From NCBI RefSeq assembly GCF_022712275.1, contig NZ_JALAGU010000016.1, positions 1-64,000 on the forward strand: DNA of 64,000 bases, given 5' to 3'. Made by a program: the position numbers and the translations under genes. The notes beneath the pieces were generated by a model. That model did not search any database. It saw nothing but the letters and a program-made list of their open reading frames with translations, and was not told the origin of the DNA. The number at the start of each line of letters is the position of its first letter. Position 1 is the first letter of the stretch. This DNA is from Corynebacterium sp. GTDB taxonomy: Bacteria > Actinomycetota > Actinomycetes > Mycobacteriales > Mycobacteriaceae. Shown one piece after another: positions 1-7,645 of this stretch.

Positions 1-225
1 CTCCAGGTCATGGAAGTAGACCGTGTTCTGGTTGACGTGCTGGAGGAAGTACTGGTTGGCGGCTTCCCGGTCCTTGTCGAACTGGATGTTGCCGTTGCTG
101 TCGTAGAGGTTCAACATCGCGTTGAGCGAGTGGTAGTCCAGCTGTTCCGTCTGGGCCACCGGCTCTGCGACGCTCTTTCCGAGATCCGTGGTCATCATTC
201 CCCGTTCATAGTTCTGTCTGCTCAT
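1..225 (-). CDS. nrdE: Class Ib ribonucleotide reductase large subunit, N-terminal part
   Basis: This is the first 75 codons of the NrdE alpha subunit, which reduces ribonucleoside diphosphates to deoxyribonucleotides with NrdF. The gene leaves the window at the left edge. The stretch LDYHSLNAMLNLYD followed by YFLQHVNQNTVYFHDLE (residues about 29-75) is the conserved N-terminal region of coryneform NrdE. The ATG at 225 gives the longest form. Two tandem ATGs at 198 and 195 lie behind a purine-rich GAACGGGGA, so the true start may be there. It follows nrdI by 51 bases and is the last visible gene of the nrd operon. Confidence 0.93.
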   Translation of the reverse strand, partial: MSRQNYERGMMTTDLGKSVAEPVAQTEQLDYHSLNAMLNLYDSNGNIQFDKDREAANQYFLQHVNQNTVYFHDLE

Positions 226-276
226 GTCTACCGGTTATCGGCCGCTGCCGCATGTATTACTGGTCAACTGTCTGGC

Positions 277-723
277 TCAGGTCACGGTCTGCTCCCACGT
301 GGCGTCCGCCCGGCACGCCGCCTCGAACTCCGCCAGGCCCTCGCGGACCCGGACGACGTCCTCCTCGTTGCCCATCAACTCGAACCGGTAGAGGTACGGG
401 ACGTGGCACTTCGCCGCGATGACGTCCCCTGCCTTGCAGAAGTCCGCGCCGAAGTTCAGGTTCCCGCCGGCGATGACGCCACGGATCAGACTCCGGTTGC
501 ACTCGTCATTGAGGAACTGGATGACCTGTTTGGGCACCGGACGCGAGAGGTCGCCGGTGATCGACGCCCCTCCCCCGTACGTCGGGCAGATCAGCACATA
601 GGGTTCGTCGACGCGCAGCGGTTCATCGCCACGACGCAGCGGGATGCGTTCAGCCGGCAGGCCGAGCTTCGCCACGAAGCGCTCCGTGTTCCGTGTGGTC
701 GACGAGAAGTAGACGATGAGCAT
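277..723 (-). CDS. nrdI: NrdI flavodoxin-like activator of class Ib ribonucleotide reductase
   Basis: The 148-residue protein is an FMN-binding flavodoxin that supplies oxidant for assembling the dimanganese-tyrosyl radical cofactor of NrdF. The N-terminus MLIVYFSSTTRNTERF carries the phosphate-binding loop. PTYGGG and a GVIAGGNLNFG segment follow, as in the NrdI family, and the length is normal. The ATG at 723 was chosen because AGAAAGGA sits 7 bases upstream and the MFS gene stops one base earlier, so the two are translationally linked. It lies between the MFS gene and nrdE in one transcription unit. Confidence 0.95.
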   Translation of the reverse strand: MLIVYFSSTTRNTERFVAKLGLPAERIPLRRGDEPLRVDEPYVLICPTYGGGASITGDLSRPVPKQVIQFLNDECNRSLIRGVIAGGNLNFGADFCKAGDVIAAKCHVPYLYRFELMGNEEDVVRVREGLAEFEAACRADATWEQTVT

Positions 724-724
724 G

Positions 725-2083
725 TCAGTTCCTTTCTGTGTCGGAGAGGTCGGCGCTGGAGTCCACGACACCGAAGCGGGCCGGGACATAACGCAGGAAC
801 GCCGGTACGAAGGCCACGGCGATGAGGACGCCGACGATGACGAGGACGCCACCGACCGCCGTCGCCGGTCCGGCGCCGATCCACGAGCCGATCCAGCCAT
901 GGAGCATGTCCGCCAACCGCGGCCCGCCCGCCACCACGATGAGGAAGACCCCCTGGAGGCGCCCACGCATCCGGTCGTCAGCGGCCTCCTGGAGCATGGC
1001 GTTGCGCTGTACCGAGGAGAACATGTCCGCGGTGCCACCCACAAGGAAGGAGATCACAGCCACCCAGGCCCACAGTCCGGCCTGCCCGTCAGCGAAGGTC
1101 ACCGCCAGGCCCATGACGATGATCGCCGCACCCCAGCAGATCACCGAGACGACGATGCCGAGGCCCTGACGCCGGGCCCGGGTCACCGCTCCGGAGAACA
1201 CGCCGCCGAGGACCGCGCCGGCCGGCATAGCGGCCATGAGCAGGGCATAGAAGAGTCCACCGTCGCCGGACTCACCGAAGTCGACGGTGGAGATCTCGGG
1301 GATGAGGGCGCGTGGCATACCGAAGGTCATGGCGATGATGTCCACGAGGAAGCTCATGAGCAGCAGCGGCATGGCCCAGAGATAGACGAAGCCGTCGAGG
1401 ACGGACCGGAAACCGCCACGGTCGCCCGCGGCGTCCTTCCCGGAATCCTTACCGGAGGACGCCGCGTCCGTCGGCGGCATCGCCGGCAGCTTCAGCACCG
1501 CCCAGAGGGTGGAGAGGAGACAGACGGCGTCGATGAGGTACAGCCAGGCGAACCCGGTGACCGGGACGAGCAGTCCGCCGAGGATCGGGCCGAGGATCGC
1601 GCCTGCCTGGGTCACTGTCATGTTCAGCGAGGTCGCCGCGCCGATCTTGCCCAGCGGGACGATGCGGGCGATGACCGCGGTGCGGGTCGGCTGGTTGACC
1701 GCGAAGAAAGCCTGCTGGACGGCGAAAACGCAGAGCAGCAGCCACACATTGTCCAGGCCGGACGCCGCCTGTGCCCAGAAGGCCACGGCGGTGACGATCA
1801 TGCCGACGGTGGTGATGCGCAGCAGCTTCGTGCGGTCCATGCGGTCGGAGAGAGCACCACCGTAGAGGCCGAAGATGACCAACGGGACCAGGCCGAAGGC
1901 CCCGGCCAGACCGACGTAGGCGGAACTGTCGGTGATGTCGTAGATCTGCAGCGGGACGACGATGATGTTGAGCTGCGCACCGATGACGGTGATGATGTTG
2001 GCCGTCCACAGGCGGCGGAAGTGAGGATGCTCGAGCGGGGTCGTGTCAGCGAGCAGGGAGCGGAGCAGTCCGGATGCCGGCAA
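725..2083 (-). CDS. MFS exporter of the EntS-like type, embedded in the nrd operon
   Basis: This 452-residue major facilitator protein has about 12 hydrophobic segments. An early RRLWTANIITVIGAQL segment and the ALSDRMDRTKLL loop between segments 2 and 3 (a motif-A variant) place it near EntS/MFS_3 exporters. Substrate cannot be read from the sequence. Translation appears to begin at a TTG at 2083, preceded by GAGAGG 8 bases upstream. The gene ends one base before nrdI, and nrdH lies 146 bases upstream on the same strand, so it is transcribed within the nrdHIE unit. No obvious damage is seen. A nucleoside, metal or siderophore exporter are all possible. Confidence 0.85.
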   Translation of the reverse strand: MPASGLLRSLLADTTPLEHPHFRRLWTANIITVIGAQLNIIVVPLQIYDITDSSAYVGLAGAFGLVPLVIFGLYGGALSDRMDRTKLLRITTVGMIVTAVAFWAQAASGLDNVWLLLCVFAVQQAFFAVNQPTRTAVIARIVPLGKIGAATSLNMTVTQAGAILGPILGGLLVPVTGFAWLYLIDAVCLLSTLWAVLKLPAMPPTDAASSGKDSGKDAAGDRGGFRSVLDGFVYLWAMPLLLMSFLVDIIAMTFGMPRALIPEISTVDFGESGDGGLFYALLMAAMPAGAVLGGVFSGAVTRARRQGLGIVVSVICWGAAIIVMGLAVTFADGQAGLWAWVAVISFLVGGTADMFSSVQRNAMLQEAADDRMRGRLQGVFLIVVAGGPRLADMLHGWIGSWIGAGPATAVGGVLVIVGVLIAVAFVPAFLRYVPARFGVVDSSADLSDTERN

Positions 2084-2229
2084 GGATAGGGCCTCTCACT
2101 GAAGTCACGGGGTGGATCGGATGTCGTCGGTGTCCGACTGTGTCCGACAGTTGCGGAAAGCCGCACCATGACGAAAGGAGCAGACGCCGACCGGCGCATG
2201 CTCCCTGTGTCTCGGGTGTGACCGGAGGG

Positions 2230-2460
2230 TCAGGCGGCCTGGGCGGCCATCTCCTTGATCCGCTCCGGGCGGAAGCCTGACCAGTGCTCGCCGGCGGTGA
2301 CGACCACCGGGGCCTGGAGGTGCCCGAGAGCCATCACGTAGTCACGGGCCTCGTCATCGATGCTGATGTCGATGAGCTCGTAGTCCAGACCTGCCTTGTC
2401 GAGGGCGCGCTTGGTGGCGGTGCACTGGACGCAGGAGGGCTTCGTGTAGACGGTGATCAT
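2230..2460 (-). CDS. nrdH: NrdH glutaredoxin-like redoxin
   Basis: This 76-residue redoxin has the active site C10-V-Q-C13, followed by the C-terminal WSGFRPERI that is diagnostic of NrdH. It is the thioredoxin-reductase-dependent electron donor for NrdE. CTAGGAG lies about 8 bases before the ATG. It is the first gene of the operon, with a leader of roughly 200 bases between it and the NrdR-like boxes. Length and motifs are standard. Confidence 0.96.
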   Translation of the reverse strand: MITVYTKPSCVQCTATKRALDKAGLDYELIDISIDDEARDYVMALGHLQAPVVVTAGEHWSGFRPERIKEMAAQAA

Positions 2461-2645
2461 CGTGACAACTCCTAGAAGGTTGAGACTGCGAGGTTGAGAC
2501 TTCTGCTGACTGCACGGTGCCGTTCGGAGAGGGCAGCCGATGTGATGGTCGGAGACCGTCCGGGAAGTTCCCTGAACAGGTCCCCGCCCGGCCTTGCGAT
2601 GACGTCGACCCTACACAGCTCAGAGACAGGGCACAACCTCCCTGG

Positions 2646-2695
2646 CCACGAGATGTTGGGGTAATTACACGCCTTAAATACCATATATAGTGGTA
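2646..2695 (-). promoter_or_regulatory. Pair of candidate NrdR boxes upstream of nrdH
   Basis: The palindrome TACCATATATAGTGGTA at 2679-2695 matches the NrdR box pattern (CwATATwG core). A weaker copy with the core CGAGATGTTG lies at 2649-2658, 32 bases away centre to centre, about three helical turns, which is the usual spacing of NrdR box pairs. A third weak copy (CTACATGTTG, 2735-2744) lies further upstream. NrdR is the ATP/dATP-sensing repressor of ribonucleotide reductase genes; its gene is not in the window. The remaining 2461-2645 is leader with no gene seen. Confidence 0.6.
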
Positions 2696-2811
2696 CTGAT
2701 CGGCAAAGGCGCAGGTGGCCAGAGGGGGTCGGCACTACATGTTGGGGCTCAAGAACACTCATGTAATTCCATCACCGTGAGTTGAGCGCCGGGCACCACC
2801 CCACACAGACG

Positions 2812-2859
2812 ACAGCACCCCCTGCCCGTCACCGTGAGGTGACTGACAGGGGGTGCTGT
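2812..2859 (-). terminator. Hairpin terminator after rpmJ
   Basis: The arms ACAGCACCCCCTG (2812-2824) and CAGGGGGTGCTGT (2847-2859) pair perfectly over 13 bases, and the loop contains a second small hairpin. It lies 21 bases beyond the rpmJ stop codon. No clear U-tract follows. Confidence 0.65.
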
Positions 2860-2879
2860 TCGGCTCGAAGAACCGGCGA

Positions 2880-3002
2880 TCAGCCCTGGCGGGCCTTGAA
2901 GCGCGGGTCCTTCTTGTTGATCACGTAGACCTTGCCGTGGCGGCGAACGACCTGGGCGCCCGGCTTGTTCTTCAGCGACCGAAGGGACTTGCGGACCTTC
3001 AT
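2880..3002 (-). CDS. rpmJ: 50S ribosomal protein L36, cysteine-free form
   Basis: The 40-residue basic protein MKVRKSLRSLKNKPGAQVVR... ending PRFKARQG is ribosomal protein L36. It lacks the four zinc-binding residues of the classical C+ form and so belongs to the zinc-independent C- class. GGAAAGGAG lies 6 bases before the ATG. It is monocistronic, with a hairpin after it. In other bacteria a C- paralogue lets ribosomes work under zinc limitation; whether a C+ copy exists elsewhere in this genome cannot be seen. Confidence 0.96.
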   Translation of the reverse strand: MKVRKSLRSLKNKPGAQVVRRHGKVYVINKKDPRFKARQG

Positions 3003-3060
3003 CGGGCGCTCCTTTCCTCGTCATGGGCCCCGACGCCTGATGACGACCGCGGCTTGATGT

Positions 3061-3091
3061 AAAACAGACAGACCCGGAAAGAAACCGGGTC
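3061..3091 (-). terminator. Rho-independent terminator after the VKOR gene
   Basis: GACCCGG (3071-3077) and CCGGGTC (3085-3091) form a 7-bp stem. Read on the minus strand, the hairpin is followed by TGTCTGTTTTA, a U-rich run. Confidence 0.7.
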
Positions 3092-3151
3092 ATGGCACAT
3101 CGGAACACTTTAGCCCGATGCGGCCGAGTAACCAAACTCGACCGGCCACGC

Positions 3152-3796
3152 TCAGGCGAACTGGACCAGGATCAGCACGACGAACGCGGCGTACCAGACG
3201 ACCTGCACCACCGTCGGCATGATCCAGCCGCCGGAGAAGGAGTACCGGTCGGCACCGTGGATCCCCGCGGCGTCCCGCTGCCTCTCCCAGACGATGTGCA
3301 CCAGCGTGATGAGGAACAGCGGCAGTACCACGGCCCACACCACCATGCAGTAGGGACACAGCGCGTCAATCTCGTAGACCGCCTCATAGGCGAGCCAGTG
3401 GACGAAGCCGACGGCGAAGACGAGACCGGCGAGGAAGCCGTACCAGAACCACGCCCGGAACTTCGCCCCCGCCAGCAGCGCGACACCGATGGTCAGCACG
3501 ACACCGAACCCGAAGAGCCCGATGAAAGGGTTCGGGATCCCGAAGGCGGACGCCTGGTCCGACTGCATCACGTCGGTACAGGAGATGACGTCGTTGATCG
3601 TGCAGGCCGGAACGAAGTCCGGGTTCTTCATGATCTCGATCTTGTCGTACATGATCAGACCTGACATGTACAGGCCGATCGCCCCGAAGAGCGTCACCAC
3701 CAGTCCGTAGAGGCGGGAAGCGCCCCAGAATCCGGTGTCCGCACCCTCCGTCACCGGCGCCTGTGCCGCCGGTCCGTCTGTCGTCTCGTGACTCAT
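3152..3796 (-). CDS. Vitamin K epoxide reductase family protein (VKOR)
   Basis: This 214-residue membrane protein with about five hydrophobic segments reoxidises periplasmic DsbA-like proteins and passes electrons to menaquinone. All four functional cysteines are present: the loop pair C65 and C73 and the active-site pair C147-P-Y-C150. The ATG at 3796 was chosen because AAGGAT precedes it; the reading frame is open further upstream without a convincing start. It is monocistronic with its own terminator. A DsbA-like protein (13776-14522) in this window is a plausible partner. Confidence 0.92.
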   Translation of the reverse strand: MSHETTDGPAAQAPVTEGADTGFWGASRLYGLVVTLFGAIGLYMSGLIMYDKIEIMKNPDFVPACTINDVISCTDVMQSDQASAFGIPNPFIGLFGFGVVLTIGVALLAGAKFRAWFWYGFLAGLVFAVGFVHWLAYEAVYEIDALCPYCMVVWAVVLPLFLITLVHIVWERQRDAAGIHGADRYSFSGGWIMPTVVQVVWYAAFVVLILVQFA

Positions 3797-3885
3797 ACTG
3801 TCCGATCCTTGCAGAATCTCCCGCCCGGGAGGCAACGGAGCGGGGTTACAACCGCCGCGTCACCCCCGGTTGAGACTGCTTTCAC

Positions 3886-4305
3886 CTACTGCGCATCCTT
3901 GGCCAGCGCACGGAGTCCGCACCCTGCGGTCACAGCGAGGACGCCGGTACCGGCGGCGAGACCGGAGACCCCGAAGGAGAGGACGGAGGTCAGTAGGGAG
4001 GAGCGGACGTTGGCGGCCATCAGGGCGGTCTCGCGCTCCGGGGCGTCCATCGGCAGCTCGGCGAAGGGCTTGCCGCCGCTCATGGCCAGGGCGTGCCTGT
4101 TGACGATGTCTGCCTGGGCGTAGGCGGTCACCGGGTCACCGACCTTCTTACCGGCGAGTGACTTCACGTCAGGGTGCACGGTGATGTTCTCGGCGAGGAG
4201 CTGCTGGCGCACGGCGGCGTAGCCGGCGACACCGGCGGCGATGAAGCCGTAGCCCGCAAGGGAGAGGGTGCGCGCCGAGCGGCGGATGGAACGATTCTTG
4301 CTCAT
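3886..4305 (-). CDS. Small two-segment membrane protein of unknown function
   Basis: This 139-residue protein has a basic N-terminus (MSKNRSIRRSARTLSLAGYG), a hydrophobic segment at about 14-34, a polar middle of about 75 residues, and a second hydrophobic segment at about 112-134. AAAGGA lies 6 bases before the ATG. The polar loop contains many Ala, Asp and Lys residues and no cofactor motif. I do not recognise a characterised family; similar coryneform proteins exist as hypotheticals to my recollection. It stands alone between the VKOR gene and a tRNA gene. Confidence 0.75.
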   Translation of the reverse strand: MSKNRSIRRSARTLSLAGYGFIAAGVAGYAAVRQQLLAENITVHPDVKSLAGKKVGDPVTAYAQADIVNRHALAMSGGKPFAELPMDAPERETALMAANVRSSLLTSVLSFGVSGLAAGTGVLAVTAGCGLRALAKDAQ

Positions 4306-4526
4306 GGGAAAGTCCTTTATGTGAAGAGAAGTGAACGCATGCCGTTCTACCACCACCGACCGAGATAGGCGACACGTCAACTACTTTTGAAGACGCCACT
4401 TCCGGGCACACTGCATGTGATCCACCACAGTGCAGGCCAGACCACCTGCAGGTTTGCCGATTCCTGCCGGGGTCCTGTAGATTTCAATCCGTTCGCAACG
4501 ATGTCATTACAGACTGACATGCGTGC

Positions 4527-4599
4527 GGGGCTATGGCGCAGCTGGTAGCGCACCACACTGGCAGTGTGGGGGTCAGGGGTTCGAGTCCCCTTAGCTCCA
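4527..4599 (+). tRNA. tRNA-Ala (anticodon GGC), first copy
   Basis: A 73-nt cloverleaf. The acceptor stem is GGGGCTA/TAGCTCC, the anticodon arm is CCACA-CTGGCAG-TGTGG with GGC at positions 34-36, and the T-arm is AGGGG-TTCGAGT-CCCCT. CCA is not encoded. A second identical gene lies at 8500-8572. Confidence 0.97.
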
Positions 4600-4610
4600 C
4601 AGAACACGCA

Positions 4611-4646
4611 GAACCCCCGGTCGGAAGAAATTCCGACCGGGGGTTC
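4611..4646. terminator. Strong bidirectional hairpin between tRNA-Ala and the carboxylesterase
   Basis: GAACCCCCGGTCGGAA (4611-4626) and its exact complement (4631-4646) form a 16-bp stem with a GAAA loop. It can end the tRNA transcript on the plus strand and the carboxylesterase transcript on the minus strand. Confidence 0.8.
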
Positions 4647-4669
4647 CGTCGTGCGCAGACACCAGCACC

Positions 4670-6199
4670 TCAGCTGAACAGCGCAGCCCACGCTTCCCGA
4701 CGCTCCGACTGGGGATCAGCCTCCACCCGGGTACCACCGTCTGAACGGCCGTCGAGCACCAGGACCTCGCGCTGCGCCGCCGAGTAGTGCGGCCACCCTT
4801 CCCCCGGCTCCCCGTCCCGGGCGAAGGCCAGCCAGCGGTCCATGATCCGACCGGCGAAGACCACGTCCCGGTCGTCCGCGGACGCTCCCTCTGCCTGCAG
4901 CACCGCCGCCACCCGACCGAAGACGAAGGGGATCTCCGCGCCGTGGGCGGCACCCGGACCGCCGAAGCGTGGATCGGCGGAGACATGGTCGAAGCGGTAC
5001 ATCCGGGTCGGCGCGACCGCGGCATGGGCATCGGCGAACACGGTGGACGGGTACCAGAAGACCATGTCGCCGCCGACCTGCGCGGAGACCTGGGGGTCGT
5101 CGAATCCGGGATAGGCCGCGACTACGCCGTCTGCTGCGGCGGAGACCCCCATCGTCCGACGCACCGTGTCCGGCAGGACAGGAAGGAGCTCCGCACCACT
5201 CTGTTGCGCGCCGACGAGGAAGAGCGCCCCCTCCGAGGCATTCGTCCCGATGACCAGGGGCACCCTCGCCTGACGTCCGGACAGGAAACCGGGCAGCAGC
5301 GCCACAGGCAGGGACTCATCGTCCACCGTCGGGCCGTAGATCAGCCGGCCAGGGTCCGTCTTCGCGGTCTCCGCCGTCAGCCGCAGGGACGCCGCGAGCA
5401 GCTCGTCGGCGGAACAGTCGACCAGCGCGGCGGCCGCCTCGGCGGGCGTGGCGTCCTCCCCGGCGACGATGCCGGCGAGGCGGCGGGCGTCCTGCGCATG
5501 GACCTTCGCCGGGGTACCGGCCACGGCCGGGGATTCGGCGATGACGCGGTGGAACAGCCCCCGGGCCTCCGGCATACACATCAGTGACAGGACCGAGGAA
5601 CCGCCGGCGGACTCACCGAAAAGGGTGACATTGTCCGCGTCGCCGCCGAAGGCCGCGATATTGTCGCGGACCCACCGCAGTCCGGCTATCTGGTCATGAA
5701 GACCGATATTGGACTCGAATACATGCTCCGGGGTGGTCAACGACGACAGGTCGAGGAAGCCCCACGACCCGACCCGGTAGTTCACGGTGACGACGATGAC
5801 GTCACCACGGGCGGCGAGGTAGCGTCCGTCATAGTTGCGGGACGCACCGACAGTGAACGCGCCGCCGTAGATCCACACCATCACCGGCAGGTCAGTCGCG
5901 CCCCCGGCCGGTCGGACGATATTGAGGGTCAGACAGTCCTCGTCGGTGACGCCGTTGTCGCCCACCCCACCATTCGTCTCAGGCTGCGCCGGCTGCATCG
6001 GAGACGGACCCCAGGTGGTGGTCTCCAGCGGCTCATCCCGGCATGCGGCCGGCTGCGGGCGCCGGAACCGCAGTTCGCCGACGGGCGGCGTCGCATAGGG
6101 GACGCCGTTCCAGGCGGCGGTCGCCCCCTGGCACACACCGGTGACCGGCCCTTCGGCGGTCGGGACGGTCAGATTCCCGTTGTTCACGGACCCGCTCAC
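4670..6199 (-). CDS. Type B carboxylesterase
   Basis: This 509-residue alpha/beta hydrolase of the carboxylesterase/para-nitrobenzyl esterase family hydrolyses carboxylic esters. The nucleophile elbow GESAGG places Ser197. DEDCLTLN (about 87-94), a conserved signature of the family, the acid in NASEGALF and the histidine in AAHGAEIPF complete the expected triad. The oxyanion YGGAF is at 111-115. Length is normal and no signal peptide is seen, so it is probably cytoplasmic. A GTG at 6199 with AGAAGG upstream is the start. It lies 65 bases downstream of the histidine kinase gene on the same strand and may be co-transcribed with it. Confidence 0.92.
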   Translation of the reverse strand: MSGSVNNGNLTVPTAEGPVTGVCQGATAAWNGVPYATPPVGELRFRRPQPAACRDEPLETTTWGPSPMQPAQPETNGGVGDNGVTDEDCLTLNIVRPAGGATDLPVMVWIYGGAFTVGASRNYDGRYLAARGDVIVVTVNYRVGSWGFLDLSSLTTPEHVFESNIGLHDQIAGLRWVRDNIAAFGGDADNVTLFGESAGGSSVLSLMCMPEARGLFHRVIAESPAVAGTPAKVHAQDARRLAGIVAGEDATPAEAAAALVDCSADELLAASLRLTAETAKTDPGRLIYGPTVDDESLPVALLPGFLSGRQARVPLVIGTNASEGALFLVGAQQSGAELLPVLPDTVRRTMGVSAAADGVVAAYPGFDDPQVSAQVGGDMVFWYPSTVFADAHAAVAPTRMYRFDHVSADPRFGGPGAAHGAEIPFVFGRVAAVLQAEGASADDRDVVFAGRIMDRWLAFARDGEPGEGWPHYSAAQREVLVLDGRSDGGTRVEADPQSERREAWAALFS

Positions 6200-6264
6200 A
6201 GTGCCTTCTCTCCACGCTGACAGTTACCTCACCGAAAGTAGCAGTGACTGAACACGGTTTCAGG

Positions 6265-7644
6265 CTATTCGCGAGTATCGGCCGGGAGGTCGACGGTGAA
6301 CGCTGCGCCTGCGCCCTCCCCTCTACCGTCACCGGCGGTGACCGACACCGTGCCGCCGTGCGCCTCCACCACGTCGCAGACGATGGCCAGGCCCAGTCCG
6401 CTGCCGCCGACGTCCCGGGCACGCCCCTCGTCCAGGCGGGTGAAGCGGTCGAAGATCCGCTCCCGGTCCTCCGGTGGCACACCTGCGCCGTCATCGGCGA
6501 CAGTCAACAGCACCCTCTCCCCCAGCTCCGTCGACTCACCGCGCACCCGGAGCTCGACGCGTCCTTCCGCATGCCGGGAGGCATTGTCGACGAGGTTGCG
6601 GACCACCCGGGCCAGCAGCCGGTCATTGCCCTCGACCCGGCCCGGCCCGACGCCGGAGGTGTCGACCTCCACGGCGGTCGACCTCTCACCTGGACGTCCG
6701 CCCGTACGACGCAGCCGGTCAGCCTCCCGCAGGACCAGATCGTCCAGGTCCACGGGCGCCGTGGGAGGACGCTGCCCCTCGTCGAGCCGGGCGAGCAGCA
6801 GCAGCCCCTCGACGAGGTCCTGCATCCGCTCCCCTTCCGCGATCACGACCTCCCCGAGTTCCCCGGTGGGCACCGTCTCGGGGTGGGCGACGGCAAGCTC
6901 GGCGTACTGACGCATCGTCGCCAGGGGCGAGCGGAGCTCATGGGAGGCGTCACTGACGAAGCGGCGCTGCACCGCCTGGGACTGTTCGAGTCGGCCGAGC
7001 ATCCGGTTCATCGTCGCGGCCAGGGCACCGAGTTCATCATCACCGGCATCCACCCGCCGGGACAGATCCGAGGCCTCGATACTGTCGACCTGCCGGCGCA
7101 GCCGCTCCACCGGACGCAGGGCGCGCCCGGTGACGACCCACACCACGAGGCCTACGAGCAGCACCATCAGCGGCACCGTCACGACCAGCAGCGTCGTCGT
7201 CGCCGAGACGGTGTCATCGACATGCTCCATCGGGCGTGCGACGGCCAGCGTCCCGGCGTCCGTGTCCTCCGTCGCGGCAAGCCAGGACTCGTCGTCGACG
7301 GTGACCGTCGTGGCGTCCTCCCCGTCGGTGCCGGCGAGTTCTGCCGCGTCCTCATCGTTGACGACCTCCGTGCCGCCCCTGGTCTGCAACCGGACAAGCA
7401 GGTCATCGTCGATCCCGGACACCACCGCCGCTGCCCGGTCCGGGGACGCCTCCAGCTGCGACTCCAGGGAGTCCAGGTCCTGGTACACGGATTCGGCGAC
7501 CGAGTCGGTGAGTACCCGGCCGAGCACCGGCACCGCGATCACCGCGGCCACGATGAGGATGACGGCGACGAAGAGCGTCGCCCCGGCGGTGACGCGGGCC
7601 CGGATCGAGCGGACCGGGCGCAGACCCCGGAAAAGCCTGCCCAT
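6265..7644 (-). CDS. Sensor histidine kinase with HAMP domain
   Basis: This 459-residue membrane kinase has a first transmembrane segment at about 17-41, an extracytoplasmic acidic sensor of about 100 residues, a second segment at about 149-171, a HAMP linker, a dimerisation domain with the phosphorylatable His near 233 (SDASHELRSPLATMRQY), and a catalytic domain with N box (RNLVDNASRHA), DDGAGVP and GGSGLGLAI. All kinase motifs are intact. The sensor is rich in Asp, Glu and Thr and has no recognised ligand site. The ATG at 7644 is one base after the stop of the response regulator gene, so the pair is coupled. Confidence 0.95.
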   Translation of the reverse strand: MGRLFRGLRPVRSIRARVTAGATLFVAVILIVAAVIAVPVLGRVLTDSVAESVYQDLDSLESQLEASPDRAAAVVSGIDDDLLVRLQTRGGTEVVNDEDAAELAGTDGEDATTVTVDDESWLAATEDTDAGTLAVARPMEHVDDTVSATTTLLVVTVPLMVLLVGLVVWVVTGRALRPVERLRRQVDSIEASDLSRRVDAGDDELGALAATMNRMLGRLEQSQAVQRRFVSDASHELRSPLATMRQYAELAVAHPETVPTGELGEVVIAEGERMQDLVEGLLLLARLDEGQRPPTAPVDLDDLVLREADRLRRTGGRPGERSTAVEVDTSGVGPGRVEGNDRLLARVVRNLVDNASRHAEGRVELRVRGESTELGERVLLTVADDGAGVPPEDRERIFDRFTRLDEGRARDVGGSGLGLAIVCDVVEAHGGTVSVTAGDGRGEGAGAAFTVDLPADTRE

Positions 7645-7645
7645 G

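Noticed and set aside
2472..2762. A 96-residue minus-strand frame upstream of nrdH
   Set aside because: It covers the NrdR-like boxes, has no ribosome site or family likeness, and is best explained as leader and promoter.
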